64,000 nt of DNA, taken from assembly GCF_010435915.1 (NCBI RefSeq), contig NZ_JAAFZH010000004.1:310001-374000 (forward strand), read 5' to 3'. Under the pieces are notes generated by a model. That model was not told the DNA's origin. It ran no database searches and worked only from the letters and a program-made list of their open reading frames with translations. The number at the start of each line of letters is the position of its first letter. The stretch's first letter is position 1. The translations under genes and the position numbers were made by a program. Below, one piece after another: positions 26,299 to 35,175 of the stretch. This stretch comes from Spirosoma terrae (lineage in GTDB: Bacteria > Bacteroidota > Bacteroidia > Cytophagales > Spirosomataceae).

Positions 26299-29200
26299 CT
26301 AACGTTTGACGATACGTCTGGAAGCCGTACGATTGCCAACCTGAATGTGTAACACATACGTACCAGCCGGATAATTTTCTACCGATAAAGTAGACAACAC
26401 CTGACGAGTTTCCTGGCGTAGGGCCGTTCGACCCGACAAATCAATAAGTTGCAGGATAGCGGGCTGCGTCGACTTCAATCCATTGATCTGCACGGTTAAT
26501 GTTGTGGTAGCCGGAATCGGATACACATCAACGGCCCGGTCCAATGACTCATCTTCTATGGACAGAAGCGGTATGACGCTCACCAATGCCGAACCACTCA
26601 CTTTTGTACCCACACCGCAATCGTTGCTAACACTGGTTAAATAATACGTAGTGGTTCTGCTCGGCCGGGCTTCCAGCAGAAAAGGAGTTGTATTTGCCGT
26701 TGCAGTTCGGGTTATTGCCGTTGTCGCCGAGCTATCCCGATACGAAAACCGCCAGGGGCCCTCCCCTGTAAAAGCAACGGTCAGGCTGGCTGGCTGGCCT
26801 TCATATAAGTTCTGACTCCCGCTCAACGTAGCCGTTGCTAAGGAACGAACGGTTAGTACGGTCGGGCTGATAAATCCATTGACAGGGATTTTTGGGTTCG
26901 TTGCCACTATACGTACCCAGTAACGACCTCCGGCTGTAGTTGCCGAAATCGCTCCCGTTATCTGACCATTTTCGGCCTGGCCACTTACCACATCGCTAAA
27001 CACGGCTTTCGACGTATCAGACTCCACCTTTGCCATTTGCAGTTTAAAAACGCTACCCGGATTAAACGAACCCGCCGTAATGAATCGAGCCGATAAGCTT
27101 GTACCGGCACAAATGGTGGCGCTGGTTAAACCAAGCGTCTGAATAACAGGCACAGTTACCGTTACGGTTACCGAAGCCCCATTGCCTGGCAAGCCAACTC
27201 CACATTTGTTGGCCACTTCTGCCACCTGGTAAACAGTAGTACGTTCTGGTAAAACCAGAATGGTGGTATCCTGGATACTGGTACCGCTTAACCCATTCGA
27301 TAATTTGAACCGGTACGGCCCAACGCCCGTAAAACTGAGCTTAAGTGGCACTTCCTGGCCCAGATTTACTACTGTTGTTCCCGAAATAGACATCGTTGGT
27401 GGTGTTTGCACAAACACCCGAATAGCTAATCTAGGACTTTCGCACCCATTGGAGCCTGTCTGCGTTACGTAGTAAATATCGCCTTCTGGCTTGATTGTCC
27501 CATTCAATGTCGGCGGTGCAGGAGCCGTTGTCGTTACGTTGCCGTATGGGTCGATCCAACGCAGATTCTGACCACTGGCTTCGAGTGCAACTGGCGTAGC
27601 TCCCTGACAAATTTCAACAATTGGCGTATTGACAGTTGGAGTAGGCGTTGTTGCAATCGTAACCGATAGCGATGCTTTATTGCTTTCACAGCCATCAACC
27701 CGCTGCGATACCAGATAGGTAAAGGAGCCTCCTTTATCGGTGACTGGGGTTGGAGCCGACGTCAATGGCGTGCCCTCGGCATTATACCAGGTCAGGTTCT
27801 GACCAGTGGCCGTTACGGGTCTGGCTTCCGCAAACTGGCAGACAGTTGTCGACGTTACGGTCGGAAGCGTCGGTACTGGTTTTACCGTTACGACCAACGA
27901 AGCTCGTGGACTCGGACATCCGTCGACCACCTGACTTACATAATACGTCTCCTGCCCTACTGTGGTTGTACTGATCGTTGGCGTTACCGTCGTACTCGTT
28001 CCGCCCGTACTTGTTGTGTACCACCGTAGATTCTGCCCTGTGGCCGACAATGACTGACTCGGCGTATTCTGACAAACGGCCAGCGCTGCCGTTCCGGGAG
28101 CCGCCGGAGTTGGCTTAATAATAACTTTGATCTCTGAGCGCTGACTTTCGCAATTATTTACGGTTTGCGTAACAGAATAACTAACTGTACCCGTAGACTC
28201 GGTAGAAGGAATTGGAGCTGCGCTAAGAACCCCACCAGCACTATCGTACCACGTCAATGCCGTTCCAGTAGCAGTTAATGTTGTCGAGGTAGCCCGCTGA
28301 CACAACGTAAGCGTATTAGCAATAGCCGGACGGGCGGGCTGCGCCGATACGTTTACCGTAACACTACTTCGCGAACTCTCGCAGCCGCCAACCGTTTGGC
28401 TAACGTAATACGTAAAACTGCCAACCGAATCAGTCCGGGGGATGTAACTACTTCCCAGCGACGTTCCACCCGTTGCCGTTCGATACCACTTAAGGTTTTG
28501 GCCACTCGCTACCAAAGCCGATGCCTGTACGTTCTGACAATAGGCTGGGCTTAGTGTCGCGGTGGTTGGTGCTGTCGGCGCTGGATTAACCACCACAGCA
28601 ATAGCGGCTCGTGCGCTCTCACACCCATCTACCGTCTGACTAACGTAGTAATTGCTTTGTCCCGTCGCCGTCGTGCTAATGGCCGGAGTCACTGTCGAGC
28701 TGGTGCCACCCGTGCTCGCGGAATACCATTTTAAATTTTGTCCCGTCGCCGTTAGTGATTCAACCGGAGCATTCTGGCAATATGCATACGTTGCTTTAGG
28801 TACCGTTGGTACCGCTGGTGCTTCTTTAATAGTTACCACTAACGGTACACGCTGGCTCTCGCAACTACTCCCGACTGTTTGCGCTACGTAGTACGTTTGA
28901 ACACCGGCGGCCGCTGTATTTGGTTGAAGCGCTGTCGATGAGCCCGTGACGGCAGAAACAGACGTATACCAGGTAAGACTTCCTCCGCTCACCGTCGTTG
29001 CCGACAGAGAGACGGGGGGCGTATTCTGACAAAAACTCACCGCTGCCGTTGTCGGCGCCGGTGAAATGGATCGGACTGTCAGCGATGTAGACGCCGGTAG
29101 GCCCGTTACCGCCGGACTACTTGCCGACACCCGTACTTGGTAGCCGCTTCCGGCAGAGGTGCTGGTCGGAATCGTTGCCTGAACCCGCCAAATGGCCGTG

Positions 29201-29451
29201 ATCCGGTTGGTTTCTATGACTCGGGCAACACCGCTGGGCACTGCTTTATAGCTGCTCCCGTCGGAGAGTTCGACAGTAAACAGGTTTCCGCTATTGTATT
29301 GACTATCTGTTGTAAAGGTTACGTCTATGCTCGTACCGGGGCATGCCGATATTACGCTCAGTGGATTGGTTATAATGCTTTGTCCACGTACCATTGGAGC
29401 AATGAGTGATATCAGTAAAAAAGAGGATAGCCAACACAAACGTTGAAACAT
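26299..29451 (-). CDS. large secreted Ig-like repeat protein with T9SS sorting tail
   Basis: 1050-residue surface or released protein. Signal peptide 1-24 (ends APMVRGQ). The body has seven tandem modules of roughly 75-85 residues with the pattern CQN...ATGQNL(K/R)WY...TYYVSQTVDGCES, each with two cysteines that could pair. Two further pairs of Ig-like or fibronectin-like domains follow (SGTTVVNLGQEVPLKLSFTGVGPYRF; SGSQNLYEGQPASLTVAFTGEGPWRF). The last 85 residues are a type A T9SS sorting domain (VDVYPIPATTTLTVQI... YPAGTYVLHIQVGNRTASRRIVKR), which directs export through the gliding-associated secretion system. The upstream TTG at 29493 is rejected in favour of the ATG at 29451. Likely adhesin or matrix protein. 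Confidence 0.87.
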   Translation of the reverse strand: MFQRLCWLSSFLLISLIAPMVRGQSIITNPLSVISACPGTSIDVTFTTDSQYNSGNLFTVELSDGSSYKAVPSGVARVIETNRITAIWRVQATIPTSTSAGSGYQVRVSASSPAVTGLPASTSLTVRSISPAPTTAAVSFCQNTPPVSLSATTVSGGSLTWYTSVSAVTGSSTALQPNTAAAGVQTYYVAQTVGSSCESQRVPLVVTIKEAPAVPTVPKATYAYCQNAPVESLTATGQNLKWYSASTGGTSSTVTPAISTTATGQSNYYVSQTVDGCESARAAIAVVVNPAPTAPTTATLSPAYCQNVQASALVASGQNLKWYRTATGGTSLGSSYIPRTDSVGSFTYYVSQTVGGCESSRSSVTVNVSAQPARPAIANTLTLCQRATSTTLTATGTALTWYDSAGGVLSAAPIPSTESTGTVSYSVTQTVNNCESQRSEIKVIIKPTPAAPGTAALAVCQNTPSQSLSATGQNLRWYTTSTGGTSTTVTPTISTTTVGQETYYVSQVVDGCPSPRASLVVTVKPVPTLPTVTSTTVCQFAEARPVTATGQNLTWYNAEGTPLTSAPTPVTDKGGSFTYLVSQRVDGCESNKASLSVTIATTPTPTVNTPIVEICQGATPVALEASGQNLRWIDPYGNVTTTAPAPPTLNGTIKPEGDIYYVTQTGSNGCESPRLAIRVFVQTPPTMSISGTTVVNLGQEVPLKLSFTGVGPYRFKLSNGLSGTSIQDTTILVLPERTTVYQVAEVANKCGVGLPGNGASVTVTVTVPVIQTLGLTSATICAGTSLSARFITAGSFNPGSVFKLQMAKVESDTSKAVFSDVVSGQAENGQITGAISATTAGGRYWVRIVATNPKIPVNGFISPTVLTVRSLATATLSGSQNLYEGQPASLTVAFTGEGPWRFSYRDSSATTAITRTATANTTPFLLEARPSRTTTYYLTSVSNDCGVGTKVSGSALVSVIPLLSIEDESLDRAVDVYPIPATTTLTVQINGLKSTQPAILQLIDLSGRTALRQETRQVLSTLSVENYPAGTYVLHIQVGNRTASRRIVKR

Positions 29452-29490
29452 ACAGCAAGGGTTTATGGTATCTGAGAATGATCCGAGAAG

Positions 29491-29498
29491 CAAATATA
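29491..29498 (-). promoter_or_regulatory. Bacteroidota -7 promoter box
   Basis: TATATTTG on the minus strand, 40 bases before the ATG of the T9SS repeat protein. It supports the ATG at 29451. Confidence 0.4.
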
Positions 29499-29608
29499 AA
29501 CTCTGCCAAAAAGCCCGTCTTCAAGACGAAACGCCCTTTTTTAGCATTGTAAAGCTATCTACTTACTAGTCAGCGCTCTAGCTCTATACCTTTTTTTAGG
29601 GTATTTTG

Positions 29609-30556
29609 TTAACGACTGACACGCACAACCTGGCCTTTTATCGTCTCCGTTTCCATCAGTTCCTGCGGCAAATGCGCTAAAATTTCGTGTTTGAGTGCGT
29701 TTATGAGCTTCCGCTTCAAAAAACTCCGGTGCATAACTAAACTGACCTCGCGTACTGGAACGGGTTCATTGAATGGTCTAATACGAGTGCTACGTGCCTC
29801 GTCCATGTCGAGCGTAGCCAGATAAGGCAACAAGGTAAAACCTTCCTGTTTTTCAATCAGCTTGATCAGTGTTTCGAGCGAACCCGTTTCGTAGCGCAGG
29901 ATGGTGTTACTGTTGTTTTTTCGGTCAGCGCCACAAATATCAATGACCTGATTCCGGAAGCAATGGCCTTCCGTCAATAACCAAAGACCTTCTGAATGTA
30001 GATCACCAGGCGATACCTGGCTAACGCTAGAAAGTGGATGCGACTCTGACGTGTACACCACAAAAGGCTCCTGAAACAACGGGATTTCGGTAATTCCGTT
30101 TTCCAGCAACGGAGTTACAACCAATCCAACATCAATCAATCCATTTCGGAGTCGTTCGATGATCTGCTCAGTTACCATTTCCTGTATCTGGACTGAAATA
30201 GCCGGATATTTACCGATAAACTCGCCAATAAAATACGGCAGTAAATAGGGAGCCAACGTTGGAATGATCCCGATTTTAAGATCGCCCTGAAAATCGTTTT
30301 TCGATTCGTTAACGATTTCAGGTATACGACGAGCCGCCCGGAGCACTTCGCGGGCCTGAGCCAGCACCGCCTGCCCGGCTTCCGTCGGAATTACGGGTTG
30401 CTTGGATCGGTCAAAAATCAGAATACCGAGTTCATCTTCCAGTTTCTGAATCTGCATACTCAGGGTCGGTTGCGTAACGTGACAATGGTCGGCGGCTGTT
30501 GCAAAATGGCGGTGCGTATCGACCGCAACAATGTAGTCAAGCTGAGAAAGCGTCAT
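29609..30556 (-). CDS. oxyR: LysR-type peroxide sensor OxyR
   Basis: 315-residue LysR-family regulator. The N-terminal winged helix-turn-helix (MTLSQLDYIVAVDTHRHFATAADHCHVTQPTLSMQIQKLEDELG) is followed by the LysR substrate domain. The segment EGHCFRNQVIDIC has the two cysteines nine residues apart that correspond to Cys199 and Cys208 of E. coli OxyR, so it should sense hydrogen peroxide by a reversible disulfide. Targets are probably the nearby ahpC/ahpD genes and perhaps hemH. It is divergent from a putative secreted protein gene, with 167 bases between them. Confidence 0.92.
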   Translation of the reverse strand: MTLSQLDYIVAVDTHRHFATAADHCHVTQPTLSMQIQKLEDELGILIFDRSKQPVIPTEAGQAVLAQAREVLRAARRIPEIVNESKNDFQGDLKIGIIPTLAPYLLPYFIGEFIGKYPAISVQIQEMVTEQIIERLRNGLIDVGLVVTPLLENGITEIPLFQEPFVVYTSESHPLSSVSQVSPGDLHSEGLWLLTEGHCFRNQVIDICGADRKNNSNTILRYETGSLETLIKLIEKQEGFTLLPYLATLDMDEARSTRIRPFNEPVPVREVSLVMHRSFLKRKLINALKHEILAHLPQELMETETIKGQVVRVSR

Positions 30557-30723
30557 TGATAGGTAAGGTAGATAGACAACGTAGTGAGCGTATCGAAACC
30601 GAATTAGTCCGATTTACTTCACCTGTTGCGGGCATCATTAAAATTTATGCAAATCTAATTCCTATCAAGTCAAACAATACGTATCATTTATGACTTTTAG
30701 TAAAGAAAACTTTTCGCTAACCC

Positions 30724-31521
30724 ATGAAGCTACGTCCCCATTTTTTACTTCTGGTATTGATTGGCGGAAGCATGTGTTTCACCCAACCAATACAAATCGG
30801 ATCTTTTGCTCGTTCAGGAGACACATTTTTGCCTGTTGATGCTAAGGCAGTACTTATTGCCGACCAAATACTGCAGGCCGCCGGCGGCCGCAAAGCCTGG
30901 GAAAACACGCGTTACGTTACCTGGAATTTTATGGAAATCCGAAAAGTTGTGTGGGATAAACAGGTCGGCAATGTTCGTATCGACAACCTATACAATGATC
31001 AAACGGTTCTGCTCAACCTCAACAATAACCAGGGAATCGTTTCACAAAACGGCAGCGAAGTATTCCAGCCGGATACGGTTATTAAATATGTCAGGAAAGG
31101 CATACACGACTGGGCAGCTGATACGTACTGGCTTTTCATGCCCTTTAAACTGAAGGATACGGGGGTATCTTTACGGTATCTGGGCGATGCTTATACAAAA
31201 GAAGGGAAGCTGGCTGATGCACTGCTGGTTACGTTCCCGCAGGCAGCTCAAACCCCGGCCACTAAATACAAAATATGGGTTGATAAAAGCACCCGACTGA
31301 TTACTCAGTATGCTTCTTACCGCAAGTTAGCCGATAAACAGCCAGGCGCTACCTACTCGCTGACCGATTATCAGCAATACGGTACGTTGCTGCTACCCAG
31401 CCGACGAGACCTTCACAAAATCACCGACATTATGGTCTTTTCCGGACTACCGGGCGAGGTATTTAGTGACTTTAACCGAACGGATCTAAGCCGTTATCCA
31501 CAAGTTCGTTATACACCCTAA
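30724..31521 (+). CDS. secreted hypothetical protein
   Basis: 265 residues with an N-terminal hydrophobic leader (FLLLVLIGGSMCFTQ), probably a signal peptide. The body (ILQAAGGRKAWENTRYVTWNF... NNQGIVSQNGSEVFQ... FPQAAQTPATKYKIWVDKSTRLITQYASYRK) resembles the LolA/outer-membrane-lipoprotein-sorting fold used by several Bacteroidota hypothetical families, but I cannot name the family. It is divergent from oxyR and upstream of hemH by 117 bases, with its own region before hemH. Function unknown. Confidence 0.7.
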   Translation: MKLRPHFLLLVLIGGSMCFTQPIQIGSFARSGDTFLPVDAKAVLIADQILQAAGGRKAWENTRYVTWNFMEIRKVVWDKQVGNVRIDNLYNDQTVLLNLNNNQGIVSQNGSEVFQPDTVIKYVRKGIHDWAADTYWLFMPFKLKDTGVSLRYLGDAYTKEGKLADALLVTFPQAAQTPATKYKIWVDKSTRLITQYASYRKLADKQPGATYSLTDYQQYGTLLLPSRRDLHKITDIMVFSGLPGEVFSDFNRTDLSRYPQVRYTP

Positions 31522-31555
31522 TGGCATCTGGCTACACTTTGTCTTAATCAATAGT

Positions 31556-31563
31556 TACCTTTG
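31556..31563 (+). promoter_or_regulatory. Bacteroidota -7 promoter box
   Basis: TACCTTTG, 75 bases before the hemH ATG, matches TAnnTTTG. It implies hemH has its own promoter. Confidence 0.4.
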
Positions 31564-31638
31564 TGGCTTCAGCGCTCCAGAGTAAGTGATCTGGCTTTAG
31601 ACGCAAACTAACTACATCCAATCACGGTTTTCCAAAAC

Positions 31639-32700
31639 ATGGAATCACCTGTTTTACAGCCTCCCGTTGTCCGGGTAAAATCGCCGGGCAAAACGGGCAT
31701 TCTCATTGTCAACCTCGGTACTCCCGATAGCCCTTCTGTTCCCGATGTCCGCAAGTATCTGCGTGAATTTTTAATGGATGGACGCGTTATCGATATTCCA
31801 CTCGTTCAGCGTACGCTTCTCATTAACGGCATAATCGCTCCATTTCGGGCCCCTAAGTCAGCCAAGGTATATAAGGAACTCTGGACCGAAAACGGCTCTC
31901 CCTTAAAATACTATGGCTTCATTGTTGAGAAAGAATTGCAGAAAGCGCTGGGCGACGACTACGTAGTAAAACTGGCCATGCGTTACCAAAGCCCAAGCAT
32001 TGAAACCGGGTTGATGGAATTTCAGCGCCTTGGCCTGACAGAAATTGTTGTTGTTCCGTTTTTCCCGCAATATGCATCGGCCTCAACGGGCTCTGTCTAC
32101 GAAAAGGTAATGGATATTGTCAAAGACTGGCAGGTTATTCCATCCATCCGGTTCATCAATCGCTTCCATGATCATCCGAAATTTATTGAAGGCTTCGTTC
32201 AGCTAGGTCAGAAATACATGGCCTCGTACGATTACGAACACTTCATTTTTAGCTACCACGGTCTTCCCGAGCGCCAGATCACCAAGGGTGACGTAACGCA
32301 CAAAGTCTGTCAGTTTGGTACATGCTGCGATTCCTACCATGCGATGAATCAACACTGCTACCGAGCCCAGTGTTTTGACACAACCCGTTTGCTGGTTCAG
32401 CAGCTCGGCATTCCTGAAGGCAAGTATACGACGTGTTTTCAGTCTCGACTGGGCCGTACGCCCTGGATTAAACCTTACACCGACGACGTGATTCGTGAAC
32501 TCGGTGCCAAAGGTGTTAAAAGCGTACTGGCCTTTTCTCCTTCGTTCGTAGCCGATTGTCTGGAAACAACCATCGAGGTCGGCGTAGAATATAAAGAACT
32601 ATTTGAGTCTGCGGGAGGCAAACACTGGCAACTGGTTGAGAGCCTGAACGATAATCCGATCTGGATAGAAACGTTGGTCGATCTGATTAAAACTGCCTGA
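31639..32700 (+). CDS. hemH: ferrochelatase
   Basis: 353-residue enzyme that inserts ferrous iron into a porphyrin in haem synthesis. It opens with GILIVNLGTPDSPSVPDVRKYLREFL. The metal-binding catalytic His207 is in SYHGLPER, and the conserved Glu309 is in VADCLETTIEV. Cysteines 224, 229, 230, 240 and 245 form a dense cluster (CQFGTCC...CYRAQC), which may bind an iron-sulfur cluster as in some bacterial ferrochelatases; that part is inference. The location between oxyR and a cytochrome c gene fits haem supply under oxidative stress. Confidence 0.95.
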   Translation: MESPVLQPPVVRVKSPGKTGILIVNLGTPDSPSVPDVRKYLREFLMDGRVIDIPLVQRTLLINGIIAPFRAPKSAKVYKELWTENGSPLKYYGFIVEKELQKALGDDYVVKLAMRYQSPSIETGLMEFQRLGLTEIVVVPFFPQYASASTGSVYEKVMDIVKDWQVIPSIRFINRFHDHPKFIEGFVQLGQKYMASYDYEHFIFSYHGLPERQITKGDVTHKVCQFGTCCDSYHAMNQHCYRAQCFDTTRLLVQQLGIPEGKYTTCFQSRLGRTPWIKPYTDDVIRELGAKGVKSVLAFSPSFVADCLETTIEVGVEYKELFESAGGKHWQLVESLNDNPIWIETLVDLIKTA

Positions 32701-32713
32701 TTTGATACGTATC

Positions 32714-32761
32714 ATACAACAAAAGATCCCGTTACTGAAGTAACGGGATCTTTTGTTGTAT
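32714..32761. terminator. 22-bp perfect bidirectional terminator
   Basis: A 22-bp uninterrupted stem (32714-32735 / 32740-32761) closes on a TGAA loop. The arm begins ATACAACAAAAG, so U-rich RNA is produced in both directions. It lies between the convergent hemH and cytochrome c genes. Confidence 0.85.
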
Positions 32762-32786
32762 CGATCATCAAACCGAGCATTAACCC

Positions 32787-33785
32787 CTATCGACTGGCAA
32801 CCAGTTTGGGCTTCGGGGTAAACCGTTCTACTTTATTGACGACTGGTTTAATAGTACGCAGATAATCATAGATAGCCCCCAAATCGTTTTCATTCATACC
32901 ACCCAGCATGGTCCACGGCATGATGGTGTTGAAGCCTTCTTCAGCTACTGAAACAGCGGGTGTTTTCGGATCGACATGTGACTTAAAGCGAGCAATAAAC
33001 TGTTCTTTCGTCCACGAACCAATACCCGATTTATCCGGCGTGATATTCATCGATCGTACTGTTCCTGATGGCATAGGAAACTCTCGTCCACCCGCAAACT
33101 CCATCCCAGGCACTAATTGACCCTGTGCATCAACCTGCGTATGGCACTCAATACAGGAAGCAAACGTAGTAACGTATTTTCCGTACGCTAACTGATCGGT
33201 GGTATCTGGCCGCTTACTCCCTTCCCCTTTCGCTGGAATCGTATTCAGAATAAAGTTCATCGGGAACTCGGGCTGCGACACAGCAACCGTATTTTTGATA
33301 GGCTTTAGTGTTCGCAAATAAGCAATTATGTCCTTAATATCTTCGGGGTCCATCTTGCCAAAGGTGAGATACGGCATTACCGGAAACAAGGCGTGCCCAT
33401 CGCGACTAACCCCAGTTGTAATCGCGCGGAATAGTTCGCCATCCGACCAGTCCCCTAAATGGTCAGGCGTTAAGTTGGGGGAGTAAAACGTACCGGGAAA
33501 ACCCATTTCGGGCGTAAACATCTCCCCACCTTTTCCATCGGTACCGGGTACCATCGGGCCAGCCAATTTGGAAAAATCGCGGGCAGAGTGGCAATCAATG
33601 CAGGAGGCAACATGAAGGGCCAGATAACGGCCGTGTTCAATCCGCTCAGGTGTTGACTGAATAGTTATTTCCGGAGCAGGTCCTACGTTTGGGAGTGCTA
33701 GTTTAACATAAGTCAGGCCAACACCAGCCAGTACCACAATGGCAAGAACAGCAATTAAGCTGATCTTCAGTAATCTTTTTTTCAT
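32787..33785 (-). CDS. membrane-anchored dihaem cytochrome c
   Basis: 332-residue c-type cytochrome with an N-terminal membrane anchor (ISLIAVLAIVVLAGVGLTYVKLAL) and two haem-binding motifs, CIDCH near residue 62 and CIECH near residue 213. Candidate axial Met ligands lie in FPVMPYLTFGKM and IMPWTMLGGM. The two halves are duplicated cytochrome c domains, as in the cytochrome subunits of alcohol or gluconate dehydrogenases. Such a protein could accept electrons from a GMC enzyme such as the one at 434-2146, but there is no genetic link. It faces the periplasm. Confidence 0.87.
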   Translation of the reverse strand: MKKRLLKISLIAVLAIVVLAGVGLTYVKLALPNVGPAPEITIQSTPERIEHGRYLALHVASCIDCHSARDFSKLAGPMVPGTDGKGGEMFTPEMGFPGTFYSPNLTPDHLGDWSDGELFRAITTGVSRDGHALFPVMPYLTFGKMDPEDIKDIIAYLRTLKPIKNTVAVSQPEFPMNFILNTIPAKGEGSKRPDTTDQLAYGKYVTTFASCIECHTQVDAQGQLVPGMEFAGGREFPMPSGTVRSMNITPDKSGIGSWTKEQFIARFKSHVDPKTPAVSVAEEGFNTIMPWTMLGGMNENDLGAIYDYLRTIKPVVNKVERFTPKPKLVASR

Positions 33786-33879
33786 CGTTTGGTTATGAGG
33801 AATTCAGAGTAGCCAAACTACTGAATTACAACCACAAGGCGTTACGTAACTGTGTAAGCGGTAGCACAAAAACAAAAGA

Positions 33880-33905
33880 AGCCGCTTCAACGTATCGAAG
33901 CGGCT
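33880..33905 (-). terminator. intrinsic terminator after ahpD
   Basis: AGCCGCTTC-N8-GAAGCGGCT stem followed on the minus strand by TTCTTTTGTTTTTG, 20 bases after the ahpD stop. Confidence 0.8.
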
Positions 33906-33925
33906 CTCATCTATAGTTTGTTGAA

Positions 33926-34513
33926 TCAAAGAAGCGTAATCAAACCCTTAATCACCGAAGCCAGTCGAATAGCATCAAATACACGGGCTTCCGTTGCGCC
34001 GTGCTTCAGTACGCTCTCCTCGTGCGACCGAACACAGAGTTCGCATCCATTTACTGCCGATACGGCCAGGCTCATTAGTTCAAAAAACTCTTTACCAAGC
34101 ACGGGATTCATCATAATGCTCATCCGAATACCGGGCTGAGTTTGCTGGTAGTAGTCTTTACCAACAAAGTGCCGAAACCGATAAAACACATTATTCGTAC
34201 TTAGCAGCGATGTGCAGGCAATTGTTTCGGCCACCTCAACTTCTGAAGCACCTTCCTGTTTTGCCAGGGCGGTCAACGAATCAATCAGTGGCTGATATTT
34301 TTCGTTCACAGCTACCGAAAGAGCCAGAAGGGTGGTTTCTTTCCTGGTCAGCGTCTGGCTGCTGTTCAGTACGTTACCAACGTTTATTTTCAGATCCCGC
34401 AAGTATCGGTGATCAGCAATAGCCAGGGCGTCAAGCACCGGATGTTCGCCCGATGCATCGAGGCCTACCAGGCCCAGCAGTGATACAACCGTATCGTTTT
34501 GTGTCGTTGTCAT
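33926..34513 (-). CDS. ahpD: alkylhydroperoxidase AhpD-type protein
   Basis: 195-residue carboxymuconolactone-decarboxylase fold protein. The AhpD active site is complete: a Glu 12 residues before CELC, then His four residues after the second Cys (FFELMSLAVSAVNGCELCVRSHE). The pattern equals Glu118, Cys130, Cys133, His137 of M. tuberculosis AhpD. It should reduce the partner peroxiredoxin, taking electrons from a lipoyl carrier in known cases. The partner AhpC gene lies just upstream (34621-35175), separated by a palindrome. Confidence 0.88.
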   Translation of the reverse strand: MTTTQNDTVVSLLGLVGLDASGEHPVLDALAIADHRYLRDLKINVGNVLNSSQTLTRKETTLLALSVAVNEKYQPLIDSLTALAKQEGASEVEVAETIACTSLLSTNNVFYRFRHFVGKDYYQQTQPGIRMSIMMNPVLGKEFFELMSLAVSAVNGCELCVRSHEESVLKHGATEARVFDAIRLASVIKGLITLL

Positions 34514-34534
34514 GCGATTAATGTTGAATGATTA

Positions 34535-34611
34535 AATGCTTGACTGATAGACTGATAGACTGATTAAAGAGTTGTTTACTAATCAATCAATCATTCTATC
34601 AGTCAAGCATT
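34535..34611. repeat. palindrome between ahpC and ahpD
   Basis: Inverted repeat of 31 bp with three mismatches (34535-34565 / 34581-34611); the outer 16 bp (AATGCTTGACTGATAG) are perfect. The loop has 15 bases. The arm itself contains tandem GACTGATA units. It fills the whole ahpC-ahpD spacer and could tune the ratio of the two products. Confidence 0.75.
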
Positions 34612-34620
34612 CAAAATTAA

Positions 34621-35175
34621 TTAAGCCGTCAACGTAGCTTCGCCTTTAACCCAGTTACAAGGGCAAAGCTCATCGGTTTGTAGGGCGTCCAGCACACGAA
34701 TGACTTCGTTTACGTTACGGCCAACCGACAGATCATTTACGTTTACCCAGCGAACAATACCCTGTGGATCAACGATGTACGTAACGCGATAAGCTACTTT
34801 TTCGTTAGCCTCCAGAATACCCAGCTCTTCGGCCAGCGATTTCGACGTATCGGCCAGCATCGGGAATTTCAGACCACGCAGATCATCGTGGTTTTTACGC
34901 CAGGCCAGGTGAACGAACTCGCTATCGGTCGAAGCACCGATAACCACTGTATCGCGGTCCTGGAAATCCTCAAACTTCTTGTTGAATTCAGCAATTTCTG
35001 TTGGGCAAACAAAGGTGAAATCTTTAGGCCACCAGAACATCACCAACCACTTGCCAGCGTTCTTGTGATCTTCCGACGAGATTTCATAGAACTCCTGATC
35101 TTTATCGAGCGAAACAACTGCCAATTTCTTGAACTCAGGGAACTCAGACCCAACGGAAATAATTTGATTTTTCAT
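34621..35175 (-). CDS. ahpC: peroxiredoxin AhpC, mycobacterial type
   Basis: 184-residue 2-Cys peroxiredoxin that reduces hydrogen peroxide and organic peroxides. The peroxidatic Cys is in DFTFVCPTE (about residue 57). The resolving region is ELCPCNW near the C-terminus, with two cysteines in a CxC, as in the AhpC of M. tuberculosis that works with AhpD. This differs from the enterobacterial AhpC that uses AhpF, and fits the adjacent ahpD. No ahpF is seen. It is probably under control of the nearby OxyR. Confidence 0.92.
   Translation of the reverse strand: MKNQIISVGSEFPEFKKLAVVSLDKDQEFYEISSEDHKNAGKWLVMFWWPKDFTFVCPTEIAEFNKKFEDFQDRDTVVIGASTDSEFVHLAWRKNHDDLRGLKFPMLADTSKSLAEELGILEANEKVAYRVTYIVDPQGIVRWVNVNDLSVGRNVNEVIRVLDALQTDELCPCNWVKGEATLTA

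Noticed and set aside
26299..29451. Regular repeats that might be read as a CRISPR array
   Set aside because: The repeats are long, imperfect, in one reading frame and code for protein modules; no short identical repeats with unique spacers exist.
29510..29545. Terminator between oxyR and the T9SS protein gene
   Set aside because: Only a small CGTC/GACG stem beside T-rich DNA; pairing is too weak to claim.
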